Below the pieces are notes generated by a model, which saw only the letters and a list, made by a program, of their open reading frames with translations, was not told the DNA's origin and ran no database searches. A stretch of DNA of 33,062 nucleotides. It comes from an uncultured Bacteroides sp. Lineage in GTDB: Bacteria > Bacteroidota > Bacteroidia > Bacteroidales > Bacteroidaceae. Made by a program: the position numbers and the translations under genes. Shown here one piece after another: positions 25,523-33,062 of this stretch. The stretch covers positions 1 to 33,062 of the forward strand of contig CAMTPA010000034.1 of assembly GCA_947074275.1 (NCBI GenBank), given 5' to 3'. Within the stretch, counting starts at the first letter, position 1; each line of letters starts with the position of its first letter.

Positions 25523-26056
25523 CTATTTACCTCCTTGAATCCAATTCAATATTTTCAGATTGAATGAACTATCTTCGGGAGGCAACACTCCTACCCATTC
25601 TCCATTTTCGTCAATCATAAACTTTTGAAAATTACCAGTAACAGGTGCATTCTGCTTCCCATTGAGTTTCTTTTCTGTGAGCCATTGATAAACAGGAGAT
25701 AGCGTATCACCAATCACTGTGGCCTTTTGCATTACAGGAAAAGTCACGTCGTAATCTAAAAGTCGATAGCCTTGATTGGTTATTTTCTGTGTATCAAAAT
25801 CATCGGTAGGGAAACCGATTAGCACAAAGCTACTATCACAATATTGACTATACAACTCTTCTAATATAGCATATTGTGGAGCTAATTGATTTTGTACATC
25901 CACATTGACTATAAGAACTTTTTTACCTTTCAACTGTGCGAAAGGATACAACTGACCATCTATTGTAGTGGTAGTGAAATTATAAAATGATTCACTCTGA
26001 GCAACTGCTGTCAATGAAACCGCTATGATAGCCACCAACATCATTATTTTTTTCAT
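25523..26056 (-). CDS. Exported glutathione-peroxidase-like protein lacking the catalytic residues
   Basis: A 177-residue protein with a signal peptide (MKKIMMLVAIIAVSLTAVA|Q) and the thioredoxin-like fold of glutathione peroxidases: FYNFTTTTIDG, VLIVNV, LEELYSQY, VTFPV, YQWLTEKK and FMIDENGEWV. The peroxidatic Cys or Sec of NVASxCG is Asn56 here (NVDVQNQLAPQY, codon 25889-25891). The GFPCNQF cysteine is Thr (GFPTDDF) and the WNF tryptophan is Gly (GNF). The fold is kept but peroxidase chemistry should be lost. The start at 26056 is chosen because it begins the signal peptide and has GGAGAT directly ahead; an ATG at 26089 would add 11 unlikely residues. A partner or substrate-binding role is only a guess. 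Confidence 0.85.
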   Translation of the reverse strand: MKKIMMLVAIIAVSLTAVAQSESFYNFTTTTIDGQLYPFAQLKGKKVLIVNVDVQNQLAPQYAILEELYSQYCDSSFVLIGFPTDDFDTQKITNQGYRLLDYDVTFPVMQKATVIGDTLSPVYQWLTEKKLNGKQNAPVTGNFQKFMIDENGEWVGVLPPEDSSFNLKILNWIQGGK

Positions 26057-26131
26057 ATCTCCTACTTTACTATAATGTGTATAAAACAATGCTTAATACT
26101 CCGATAAAAAGTATTTGAGTTTATAACAATA

Positions 26132-26175
26132 AAAAGCGCAAGAATGTTGATACTATCTAACATTCTTGCGCTTTT
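26132..26175 (-). terminator. Strong intrinsic terminator
   Basis: Perfect 17-nt arms AAAAGCGCAAGAATGTT (26132-26148) and AACATTCTTGCGCTTTT (26159-26175) with a 10-nt loop. The minus strand continues TTTTTATTG. It ends the cytidylate-kinase-like gene, whose stop is 31 nt upstream. The T/A-rich flanks could also stop plus-strand transcripts. Confidence 0.88.
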
Positions 26176-26205
26176 ATACACTACTTCTTATCAAGCAAGC
26201 AGAAT

Positions 26206-26838
26206 TTATTGCATCGCCAATCTTTTATTGATAAAATCAGCTATAAAACTTACCGTTCCTTCAATACCCAAAACAGAGGAATTTACACATAAATGATAAC
26301 CAGCCGCATTTCCCCACAATTTATAACTATAATAGTTGTAATAATCAGCCCGTTTTTTATCCATTTTTTCGATAAGAGCCTCTGCTTCTTCGGCAGTTAC
26401 AGAGTGTCTTTTCTGCACTCGCAACACTCTATCTTCGTGATTAGCAGTAATAAACACATCAATTTTCCGGGGATGATTGCGCAAAATATAATCAGAACAA
26501 CGTCCCACAATAAGACACGAATCAGTAGCTGCAACTTGTCTAATCACATCGCTTTGCACCTGAAACAAAGCATCATTACTTAAACAATTGATTGGAGAAA
26601 CGCCACCATCGGTTATAAAAGGAAAACGCATACCAAACAACCCCCCAATGATGCCTTTTGAGGTTTTTTCATCAGCTTTCTCGAAAAACTCTTTGCAAAG
26701 TCCACTGTGTTCGGATGCCAATTCTATGAGCTTTTTATCCAAAAAATGTATCTCAAGGAGTGTAGCCAGTTTTTCTCCAATTTCTTTTCCACCACTTCCC
26801 CATTGGCGGCCTATGGTTATCACGTAGTTAGAATCCAT
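26206..26838 (-). CDS. Cytidylate-kinase-like P-loop protein
   Basis: A 210-residue cytosolic protein of the cytidylate kinase-like (AAA_26 / Cytidylate_kin2) family. The P-loop is GRQWGSGGKEIG (residues 10-21), followed by LDKKLIELA, IVGRCSDYILRNHP and the lid-like RVQKRHSVTAEEAEALIEKMDKKRADYYNYY. Members are common in Bacteroidota and Firmicutes and usually stand apart from the true cmk, so the phosphate acceptor is unknown. The ATG at 26838 is chosen over 26850 because MDSNYVITIGRQ aligns with the family start. A -7 box (26865-26872) and a terminator (26132-26175) frame it as a single-gene unit. Confidence 0.88.
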   Translation of the reverse strand: MDSNYVITIGRQWGSGGKEIGEKLATLLEIHFLDKKLIELASEHSGLCKEFFEKADEKTSKGIIGGLFGMRFPFITDGGVSPINCLSNDALFQVQSDVIRQVAATDSCLIVGRCSDYILRNHPRKIDVFITANHEDRVLRVQKRHSVTAEEAEALIEKMDKKRADYYNYYSYKLWGNAAGYHLCVNSSVLGIEGTVSFIADFINKRLAMQ

Positions 26839-26864
26839 ATTATGTATCATTCATAGTTATTCAA

Positions 26865-26872
26865 CAAAAATA
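26865..26872 (-). promoter_or_regulatory. -7 box for the cytidylate-kinase-like gene
   Basis: The minus strand reads TATTTTTG, matching TAnnTTTG, 27 nt before the ATG at 26838. A clear -33 TTTG is not seen. Confidence 0.5.
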
Positions 26873-26939
26873 GTTATATTTTCGAGAATGAAAACATCAG
26901 TCACGTTTTTATTCTACATTCATTCTAAAAACAGCAACA

Positions 26940-28295
26940 TCATTGTGCAGCAGCTTTTTTGAAAGTGCGAAATTGCCACATCAACATTATAGCCGACACA
27001 ACACTTGCTATCACATCGGAAATAGGCATACTAATCCAAATACCCGTTTGGCCATAGAAATGGGGCAATATAAGAAGCAATGGCACTAAAAATAGCAGTT
27101 GCCGAGTTAGTGAAAGAAAAATCGCTTTACCAGGCATTCCAATACTCTGGAAAAAATTGGACGTTACCATCTGAAAACCTACGATAGGGAAAAACATCAC
27201 GACATAACGAAAGCCTTCTGAAGCAATTTGAGTCAGTTGAGTATCCGTGGTAAAAATCGAAACAACTTGATCGGGACAAAGCATCCCCAACAGAAAGCCA
27301 ATGGTAGTTATTATTGTTGCCCCAAATATTGTATATTTCAATACTTGCATCACACGATCGTAGTGCTTGGCTCCAAAATTATAACCTGCAATAGGTTGCA
27401 TCCCTTGATTCAATCCCAACACAATCATTACCACCACAAACACGACACGATTAATGATACCAAAAGCTCCGATAGCAAGATCGCCACCATACTTTTGCAA
27501 ACCTTGATTGATAAGAATTACAATAAAACAAGATGCCATATTCATCAAAAAAGGCGACATACCAATAGCAAGCGAATCGAGAACAATCTTTTTTCTTAGC
27601 TTAAAAATACCCCTATGAAAATGAAGAAGCTCATTTTTGTTACTAAACAATTTGAATTGCCACATCAAAGCTACTGTTTGGGCAATAATAGTGGCAATGG
27701 CAGCCCCTCTTATGCCCCATTCAAAAACAAAAATAAAGAGAGGATCGAGTATCGCGTTGATGATTACCGTAGCAATGGTAGCATACATAGCTTTCTGCGG
27801 ATGTCCCGAAGAGCGAAGCATTGCATTAAGTCCCAAGTAAATATGAGTAATAATATTGCCATAGAGTATCACCTCCATATAGTCACGTGCATACCCTACC
27901 GTCTGGTCGCTACCACCAAAGAAGTAAAGAATAGGGTCGAGAAAGATGAGTGATAAAACAGAAAAAACAACTCCAATGATAACATTTAGAATCAACACAT
28001 TGCCTAATATTCGCTGTGCTGTATCATAATCTTTTTGTCCTAATTTGACCGATGCAAGCGTAGCAGCCCCTACTCCAACAAGCGAACCGAAGGCGGCCGC
28101 CAAATTCATCAATGGAAAAGTTAGAGCCAACCCTGAGATAGCCAATGCCCCAACACCTTGTCCGATAAATATACTATCTACCATATTATACAGCGAAGCC
28201 GCAGTCATCGCTATAATTGCCGGAACAGCATATTGCACTAATAGTTTTCCGATCTTTTGTGTCCCCAACTCTGCGGGTACGTATTGTCCAGCCAT
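26940..28295 (-). CDS. MATE family efflux transporter
   Basis: A 451-residue inner-membrane protein with twelve hydrophobic segments in two similar halves. MATE hallmarks are VPAIIAMTAASLYNMVDSIFIGQGVG (residues about 24-49), the AAAFGSLVGVGAATLASVKLGQ stretch, AGYNFGAKHYDRV in the second half (about 320) and a C-terminal half ending in a basic tail. It exports cationic or small organic compounds by cation antiport; the substrate is not predictable. The ATG at 28295 is chosen because the upstream in-frame ATG at 28328 lies upstream of the -7 box (28316-28323). It is divergent from lysS. Confidence 0.92.
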   Translation of the reverse strand: MAGQYVPAELGTQKIGKLLVQYAVPAIIAMTAASLYNMVDSIFIGQGVGALAISGLALTFPLMNLAAAFGSLVGVGAATLASVKLGQKDYDTAQRILGNVLILNVIIGVVFSVLSLIFLDPILYFFGGSDQTVGYARDYMEVILYGNIITHIYLGLNAMLRSSGHPQKAMYATIATVIINAILDPLFIFVFEWGIRGAAIATIIAQTVALMWQFKLFSNKNELLHFHRGIFKLRKKIVLDSLAIGMSPFLMNMASCFIVILINQGLQKYGGDLAIGAFGIINRVVFVVVMIVLGLNQGMQPIAGYNFGAKHYDRVMQVLKYTIFGATIITTIGFLLGMLCPDQVVSIFTTDTQLTQIASEGFRYVVMFFPIVGFQMVTSNFFQSIGMPGKAIFLSLTRQLLFLVPLLLILPHFYGQTGIWISMPISDVIASVVSAIMLMWQFRTFKKAAAQ

Positions 28296-28315
28296 ACCTA
28301 TTTTTAATAATCGCA

Positions 28316-28323
28316 CAAAGATA
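28316..28323 (-). promoter_or_regulatory. -7 box for the MATE gene
   Basis: The minus strand reads TATCTTTG, matching TAnnTTTG, 20 nt before the chosen ATG at 28295. It excludes the upstream ATG at 28328 as a start. Confidence 0.6.
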
Positions 28324-28372
28324 TACATTCTTTATTTAAGATAAAAAATAGCTATATATAAAAAATGTTTCG

Positions 28373-28380
28373 TATTTTTG
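28373..28380 (+). promoter_or_regulatory. -7 box for lysS-gpsA-pgi
   Basis: TATTTTTG matches TAnnTTTG, 29 nt before the lysS ATG at 28410. The ATG at 28365 that would extend lysS lies upstream of this box. Together with the MATE box it forms a compact divergent promoter region. Confidence 0.6.
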
Positions 28381-28409
28381 TCCCAAATATTGAGTTAATA
28401 TATTACGTA

Positions 28410-30140
28410 ATGAACCTATTAGAACTTAGTGAACAGGAAGTTATCAGACGTAACAGTCTAAATGAACTTCGTGCGATGGGCATCGACCCCTATCCTGCTG
28501 CAGAGTATGTAGTAACCGCTTATTCCACAGATATTAAAGAAGAATTTAATGACGACCAACAGCCTCCACGCCAAGTATCGATAGCGGGACGCATTATGAG
28601 CCGTCGCATTATGGGAAAAGCTTCCTTTATTGAGCTGCAAGATTCTAAAGGCCGTATTCAAGTATATATCACCCGCGATGATATTTGTCCTGACGAAAAC
28701 AAAGAATTATACAATACCGTCTTCAAACGTCTACTCGATTTGGGAGATTATGTAGGAATTGAGGGTTTTGTGTTTCGTACGCAAATGGGTGAAGTGAGTA
28801 TTCACGCACAAAAGCTAACCGTACTTGCTAAGTCTATAAAACCGCTTCCCATCGTAAAATACAAAGATGGAGTAGCCTACGACTCTTTCGAAGATCCTGA
28901 ATTACGATATCGCCAACGCTATGTAGACCTTGCCGTAAACGAAGGAATCAAAGAAATATTTATCAAACGCACCAAAGTGTACAACTCAATGCGTGAATAC
29001 TTCAACGTGAAAGGATACCTCGAAGTTGAAACTCCAATACTGCAATCAATTGCTGGTGGTGCGGCAGCTCGTCCATTTATCACTCATCACAATGCACTCG
29101 ATATTCCTTTATATCTTCGTATCGCTAATGAACTTTATTTGAAACGACTGATTGTGGGTGGTTTCGAAGGTGTATATGAATTTTCCAAGAACTTCCGCAA
29201 CGAAGGAATGGATCGCACACACAACCCCGAGTTTACCGCAATGGAGGTTTATGTAGCATACAAAGATTACAATTGGATGATGGACTTCACTGAAAAGATG
29301 ATTGAAAAAATCTGTTTGGACGTGAATGGTACAACTGAAGTGAAAGTGGGTGATAACATCATTAACTTAAAAGCACCTTATAAACGTGTAACAATGCTCG
29401 ATTCTATCAAAGAATTTACGGGGCACGATTTACACGGAAAATCAGAAGAAGAGATTCGTGAGATTTGCAAAACATTGAATTTGGAAGTAGATGAGACAAT
29501 GGGTAAAGGCAAATTAATTGATGAAATTTTTGGAGAGTTCTGCGAAGGCAACTATATACAACCGACGTTTATTACAGACTATCCCATCGAGATGTCTCCA
29601 CTAACCAAACGCCATCGCGAAAATCCTGAATTGACAGAACGGTTTGAGTTAATGGTGAATGGTAAAGAGTTAGCAAACGCTTACTCGGAGCTGAACGACC
29701 CTATAGACCAGTTGGAGCGTTTTATGGAACAAATGCGTTTGAGCGAAAAAGGGGATGATGAAGCTATGATTATTGATAAAGATTTTATCCGCTCGTTAGA
29801 ATATGGTATGCCTCCTACATCAGGGATGGGTATTGGAATGGATCGTCTTGTAATGCTAATGACAGGGCAAACTACCATTCAAGAAGTGCTATTCTTTCCG
29901 CAAATGCGTCCTGAAAAAACAATCAAGAAAGATTCTATTGATAAATACACAGAACTGGGCATAGAAGCAGACTGGGTTGCCGTAATTCAGAAAGCTGGCT
30001 ACAATATGGTAGAAGAAATGAAAGGGGTGAATCCTCAAAAACTTCACCAAGACATTTGTGGTATCAATAAAAAATACAAGCTTGAATTGACAAATCCTTC
30101 GGTCAATGAGGTGACTGAATGGATAGAAAAAATTAAATGA
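28410..30140 (+). CDS. lysS: Lysyl-tRNA synthetase (class II)
   Basis: A 576-residue enzyme that charges tRNA-Lys. An OB-fold anticodon-binding domain (about 55-150, [23 protein letters not shown]) precedes the class II catalytic core: motif 1 region [19 protein letters not shown], motif 2 [15 protein letters not shown] and motif 3 [15 protein letters not shown]. The C-terminal stretch of about 75 residues after motif 3 ([12 protein letters not shown]...) is the extension commonly seen in Bacteroidota LysRS. The start at 28410 gives the family N-terminus [15 protein letters not shown], and the in-frame ATG 15 codons upstream precedes the promoter box. The stop overlaps a 26-codon ORF (30137-30217), and gpsA follows. 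Confidence 0.97.
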   Translation: MNLLELSEQEVIRRNSLNELRAMGIDPYPAAEYVVTAYSTDIKEEFNDDQQPPRQVSIAGRIMSRRIMGKASFIELQDSKGRIQVYITRDDICPDENKELYNTVFKRLLDLGDYVGIEGFVFRTQMGEVSIHAQKLTVLAKSIKPLPIVKYKDGVAYDSFEDPELRYRQRYVDLAVNEGIKEIFIKRTKVYNSMREYFNVKGYLEVETPILQSIAGGAAARPFITHHNALDIPLYLRIANELYLKRLIVGGFEGVYEFSKNFRNEGMDRTHNPEFTAMEVYVAYKDYNWMMDFTEKMIEKICLDVNGTTEVKVGDNIINLKAPYKRVTMLDSIKEFTGHDLHGKSEEEIREICKTLNLEVDETMGKGKLIDEIFGEFCEGNYIQPTFITDYPIEMSPLTKRHRENPELTERFELMVNGKELANAYSELNDPIDQLERFMEQMRLSEKGDDEAMIIDKDFIRSLEYGMPPTSGMGIGMDRLVMLMTGQTTIQEVLFFPQMRPEKTIKKDSIDKYTELGIEADWVAVIQKAGYNMVEEMKGVNPQKLHQDICGINKKYKLELTNPSVNEVTEWIEKIK

Positions 30141-30217
30141 AAATAAAGAATGAGAAATTAAAGACAATGCGACGCTCAAAACAAGCTTTCACTTTGTTTT
30201 TAATTTTTCTTTTTTAA
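30137..30217 (+). other. 26-codon ORF overlapping the lysS stop, within an AT-rich hairpin
   Basis: ATG at 30137 overlaps the lysS TGA as ATGA and the ORF ends 14 nt before the gpsA ATG. The product has a basic N-terminal half ([16 protein letters not shown]) and a hydrophobic end (AFTLFLIFLF), like a small membrane peptide. However, 30155-30167 and 30194-30206 also form a 13-bp AT-rich stem with one G-U, and AT-rich DNA easily encodes Lys/Phe runs. Whether it is translated is undecided. Confidence 0.3.
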
Positions 30218-30231
30218 TGTAATTGATATAT

Positions 30232-31227
30232 ATGAAATTACCCGGTAAGATAGCGATAGTGGGCGGTGGAAGCTGGGCTACAGCCATTGCCAAAATGTTT
30301 CTTGCACAAGAGGACTCCATCAATTGGTATATGCGTCGCGAAGATCGCATAACCGAATTCAAACGACTGGGTCACAATCCGGCGTATCTCACAGGCGTAA
30401 AGTTTGATATGAAGCGTATCAAGTTTTACTCAAACATCAATGATATCGTCAAAGAGTCGGAAACGTTGGTATTCGCTACCCCCTCTCCATATCTGAAAGC
30501 TCACTTAAAAAAGCTAAAGACTAAGCTGAAAGATAAATTCATTATTACCGCAATTAAAGGCATCGTTCCCGATGACAATCTGATTGTATCGGACTACTTC
30601 ACTAAAGTTTATGGTGTTCCTGCCGAAAATATTGCAGTACTTGGCGGTCCTTGCCACGCAGAAGAAGTTGCACTTGAACGTTTATCATATTTAACATTGG
30701 CTTGCCCGGACAAAGACAAGGCACGCTTGTTTGCACGACGAATGGGAAGCTCTTTCGTCAAAACATCAGTCAGCGACGATGTAGCAGGCGTAGAATACAG
30801 TTCTGTATTGAAAAATGTATATGCAATAGCAGCAGGTATTTGTAGTGGTCTAAAATATGGAGACAATTTTCAAGCGGTATTGATGTCGAACGCAATTCAA
30901 GAGATGCGCCGTTTTTTAGATACCGTACATCCGCTCAACAGAAATGTAGACGAATCTGTATATTTAGGGGATCTTTTAGTTACGGGCTACTCAAACTTTA
31001 GCCGTAATCGCACATTTGGTTCAATGATTGGCAAAGGATATTCAGTAAAAAGTGCGCAAATAGAGATGGAAATGATAGCAGAAGGATACTATGGAACTAA
31101 ATGTATAAAAGAAATCAACAAACATCATCACGTGAATATGCCTATTCTTGATGCTGTTTACAACATACTATATGAACGTATATCTCCGATGATTGAGATT
31201 AAATTACTGACCGATTCTTTCAGATAG
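30232..31227 (+). CDS. gpsA: Glycerol-3-phosphate dehydrogenase [NAD(P)+]
   Basis: A 331-residue cytosolic enzyme that reduces dihydroxyacetone phosphate to sn-glycerol 3-phosphate for phospholipid synthesis. The N-terminal dinucleotide-binding motif is [16 protein letters not shown] (residues 6-21), followed by [10 protein letters not shown], the catalytic-type lysine in [19 protein letters not shown] and the substrate-loop region [14 protein letters not shown]. Length fits the family. The ATG at 30232 is used; an in-frame TTG 9 nt upstream is less likely. It lies between lysS and pgi on the same strand, with a 49-nt gap to pgi. Confidence 0.95.
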   Translation: MKLPGKIAIVGGGSWATAIAKMFLAQEDSINWYMRREDRITEFKRLGHNPAYLTGVKFDMKRIKFYSNINDIVKESETLVFATPSPYLKAHLKKLKTKLKDKFIITAIKGIVPDDNLIVSDYFTKVYGVPAENIAVLGGPCHAEEVALERLSYLTLACPDKDKARLFARRMGSSFVKTSVSDDVAGVEYSSVLKNVYAIAAGICSGLKYGDNFQAVLMSNAIQEMRRFLDTVHPLNRNVDESVYLGDLLVTGYSNFSRNRTFGSMIGKGYSVKSAQIEMEMIAEGYYGTKCIKEINKHHHVNMPILDAVYNILYERISPMIEIKLLTDSFR

Positions 31228-31276
31228 ACAGTTTTTTGATAACAATCAGGAACAACCCTTAAACACTTTAAATAAT

Positions 31277-32614
31277 ATGATTAGTTTGAACATTGAAAAA
31301 ACGTTGGGATTCGTCTCTAAAGAGGCAATCGCAGCTTTTGAACCTAAGGTAAAAGATGCACAAGAGAAGTTAGAGCACGGTACTGGCAAAGGTAGCGATT
31401 TCTTAGGCTGGGTTCATCTGCCTTCTTCGATAACAAAAGAGCAACTCAATGACTTAAAAGAAACGGCTAACGTGCTTCGCGAAAATTGCGAAGTAGTAAT
31501 TGTTGCTGGTATTGGCGGTAGCTATTTGGGAGCACGCGCTGTAATTGAAGCATTATCCAACAGCTTCACTTGGTTACAAGAAAAAAAACAAAACCCCGTG
31601 ATTGTTTATGCAGGTCACAACATCAGTGAAGATTACCTATATGAACTTACTGAGTTTTTGAAAGATAAGAAGTTTGGTGTTATCAACATCTCTAAATCGG
31701 GCACAACTACAGAAACAGCTCTTGCGTTCCGCCTGTTGAAAAAGCAATGCGAAGAGCAACGCGGTAAAGAGATAGCGCAAAAAGTGATTGTAGCCGTGAC
31801 CGATGCAAAAAAAGGAGCAGCCCGTATTACTGCCGATCAAGAAGGCTACAAATCATACATCATTCCCGACAATGTAGGTGGACGTTTCTCTGTTCTTACT
31901 CCCGTTGGTCTATTGCCTATTGCGGTAGCAGGTTTTGATATTGAGCAATTGGTAGCTGGTGCAGTAGCTATGGAAAAAGCTTGTGGTATTGATGCGCCAT
32001 TTGCCGAAAACCCAGCAGCTATCTATGCAGCTACTCGCAATGCGTTGTATGAAGCGGGTAAAAAGATAGAGATTATGGTCAACTTCTGTCCTAAACTCCA
32101 TTATGTGAATGAATGGTGGAAGCAACTTTATGGCGAATCGGAAGGTAAAGAGCACAAAGGTATTTTCCCAGCTGCCGTGGATTTCTCAACAGACCTTCAT
32201 TCAATGGGGCAATGGATTCAAGAAGGTGAACGCACTATCTTCGAAACAGTTATCTCGGTAGATAAAGTTGACCACGAACTAAAAGTGCCAACTGATGAAG
32301 CCAATTTGGATGGCTTGAATTATTTAGCCGGTAAGCGTGTTGACGAAGTAAACAAAATGGCCGAACTGGGTACACAATTAGCTCACGTAGATGGAGGTGT
32401 CCCCAATATACGCATTGTAATTCCTTCACTCAACGAAAACAGCATTGGTGGATTATTATATTTCTTTGAAATAGCATGTGGCATTAGTGGCTATATATTA
32501 GGAGTGAACCCATTTGACCAACCTGGCGTAGAAGCTTATAAAGCTAATATGTTTGCCCTACTCAATAAACCAGGATACGAAGAAGCTTCAAAAGCTATTC
32601 AAGCTAAATTATAA
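31277..32614 (+). CDS. pgi: Glucose-6-phosphate isomerase
   Basis: A 445-residue cytosolic enzyme interconverting glucose 6-phosphate and fructose 6-phosphate. SIS-domain motifs are intact: [18 protein letters not shown] (about residues 76-93), [13 protein letters not shown] (phosphate-binding, about 136-148), [14 protein letters not shown] (about 201-214) and a C-terminal [10 protein letters not shown] with the catalytic-type lysine. The length is that of the short bacterial (Bacillus-type) PGI. It is the last gene of lysS-gpsA-pgi and is followed by a perfect terminator hairpin. Confidence 0.97.
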   Translation: MISLNIEKTLGFVSKEAIAAFEPKVKDAQEKLEHGTGKGSDFLGWVHLPSSITKEQLNDLKETANVLRENCEVVIVAGIGGSYLGARAVIEALSNSFTWLQEKKQNPVIVYAGHNISEDYLYELTEFLKDKKFGVINISKSGTTTETALAFRLLKKQCEEQRGKEIAQKVIVAVTDAKKGAARITADQEGYKSYIIPDNVGGRFSVLTPVGLLPIAVAGFDIEQLVAGAVAMEKACGIDAPFAENPAAIYAATRNALYEAGKKIEIMVNFCPKLHYVNEWWKQLYGESEGKEHKGIFPAAVDFSTDLHSMGQWIQEGERTIFETVISVDKVDHELKVPTDEANLDGLNYLAGKRVDEVNKMAELGTQLAHVDGGVPNIRIVIPSLNENSIGGLLYFFEIACGISGYILGVNPFDQPGVEAYKANMFALLNKPGYEEASKAIQAKL

Positions 32615-32638
32615 CATTTGCTAAAACAAACCTTTTAA

Positions 32639-32682
32639 AAAGGCACGGATTACTTCTATGTGTGAAGATAATCCGTGCCTTT
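32639..32682 (+). terminator. Intrinsic terminator after pgi
   Basis: Perfect 14-nt arms AAAGGCACGGATTA (32639-32652) and TAATCCGTGCCTTT (32669-32682), with extra inner CTTC/GAAG pairing across a one-base bulge. It is followed by TTTACTTTTTC and lies 25 nt beyond the pgi stop. Confidence 0.9.
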
Positions 32683-32856
32683 ACTTTTTCTATACTTTCA
32701 TTCTGTGCTTGATAACCGTTAACAGCTATCAGAACAACTATTCACACTCAACACTTCAACTGTAAACTTCCAACAAACAAGCAATAAACAAAACAGCTAA
32801 CAGTTTTTTTTCAACAATAAAGTGTTAATTTATTTTTATTTTACCATTTTTATGTT
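32683..32856. other. AT-rich intergenic stretch without a gene
   Basis: Between the pgi terminator and the leader-like element at 32857 no supported ORF, RNA gene or strong inverted repeat is seen. An 8-nt motif AACAGCTA occurs twice, which is not meaningful alone. Confidence 0.5.
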
Positions 32857-32864
32857 TATATTCG
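32857..32864 (+). promoter_or_regulatory. Possible -7 box for the right-edge leader
   Basis: TATATTCG matches TAnnTTTG except for one T-to-C change, 26 nt before the short ORF at 32891. A T-rich tract (32829-32841) precedes it at roughly -33. Confidence 0.35.
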
Positions 32865-32890
32865 CATTATAACACCTTAAAAAACAAATA

Positions 32891-32956
32891 ATGAGAACAC
32901 ATAATCTTCAGTTTGCCAGATTACCACAGACATTTATTCTTCTTATTTATATATAA
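32891..32956 (+). CDS. Possible 21-aa leader peptide
   Basis: ATG...TAA encodes MRTHNLQFARLPQTFILLIYI. A promoter-like box stands 26 nt upstream and a bulged inverted repeat (32969-33027) starts 12 nt downstream. Promoter, very short ORF and hairpin is the layout of an attenuator or leader-peptide control region. The controlled gene would lie beyond the right edge. It has no run of one amino acid that would name the signal. This could equally be a chance ORF in AT-rich DNA. Confidence 0.35.
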   Translation: MRTHNLQFARLPQTFILLIYI

Positions 32957-32968
32957 CCAAATAGTAAC

Positions 32969-33027
32969 ACATTCTTTTTTTAAGTTTAGTCCCATTAATT
33001 ACTGACACTATTCAACTTAAAGAATGT
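32969..33027 (+). promoter_or_regulatory. Bulged hairpin downstream of the short ORF
   Basis: ACATTCTTT (32969-32977) pairs with AAAGAATGT (33019-33027), and AAGTT (32982-32986) with AACTT (33014-33018), leaving a 4-nt T bulge and a 27-nt loop. No T-run follows before the window end, so termination is not established. Confidence 0.4.
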
Positions 33028-33062
33028 TTTCACATAAAAGAAATAACAAAAATCACCTAAGA

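Noticed and set aside
28296..28328. ATG start adding 11 residues to the MATE transporter
   Set aside because: It lies upstream of the -7 box (28316-28323), before the expected transcription start.
28365..28409. ATG start adding 15 residues to LysS
   Set aside because: It precedes the -7 box at 28373-28380, so it would not be in the mRNA; the family N-terminus fits 28410.
1..33062. tRNA, rRNA, CRISPR array, phage or toxin-antitoxin genes
   Set aside because: Intergenic spaces were read on both strands. No cloverleaf, spaced direct repeats or matching small-gene pairs were found, although a covariance-model scan could not be run.

Overview
The window looks like chromosome of a Bacteroidales (Bacteroidota) bacterium. 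The evidence is the gene set (MetF, delta', RicT and GldH; a purH-mreBCD-mrdA-rodA block; lysS-gpsA-pgi), the AT-leaning composition, Bacteroidota-type -7 boxes (TAnnTTTG) ahead of several genes, mostly AT-rich leaders without a Shine-Dalgarno, and lipoprotein signal peptides. The genus cannot be fixed from this sequence. It is mostly conserved housekeeping DNA with a few accessory islands. No rRNA, tRNA, CRISPR array, phage or intact insertion sequence was seen.

Layout. 1-1300: a bidirectional terminator, then a secreted 172-aa protein and a DUF1622 membrane protein, both on the minus strand. 1401-2992: a translationally coupled pair (FdtA/QdtA-type sugar ketoisomerase cupin and a FemAB-like GNAT) abutting a truncated IS982-type transposase. 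3117-7100 (+): metF, delta' subunit (GTG start), ricT/PSP1 and gldH. 7108-14395 (-): purH, mreB, mreC, mreD, mrdA (PBP2) and rodA, which is purine synthesis followed by the elongasome. 14547-19651 (-): a DUF2027/Smr protein, an ABC-F ATPase and an M13 peptidase lipoprotein, ending in a strong terminator. 19652-20114: a 463-nt gap holding a promoter, a 62-nt near-perfect palindrome and a terminator hairpin. 20115-23615 (-): a GH127 beta-L-arabinofuranosidase lipoprotein and an adenosine deaminase with a lipoprotein signal. 23752-25504 (+): a long-form QueA and a Nudix hydrolase. 25523-28295 (-): a glutathione-peroxidase-like protein lacking its catalytic residues, a cytidylate-kinase-like protein and a MATE transporter. 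28410-32614 (+): lysS, gpsA and pgi, then a terminator and a possible leader peptide with a hairpin at the right edge.

The mre/mrd/rod genes together make the rod-shape cell-wall machine. lysS-gpsA-pgi is a translation, phospholipid and sugar housekeeping run. The most unusual items are the 62-nt palindrome, the active-site-less peroxidase homologue, the lipoprotein adenosine deaminase that resembles Firmicutes enzymes, the ketoisomerase with a His-to-Asn change in its active-site motif, and two very short ORFs (one coupled to lysS, one leader-like at the right end). Nothing seen amounts to a clearly new multi-gene system. These are individual leads.
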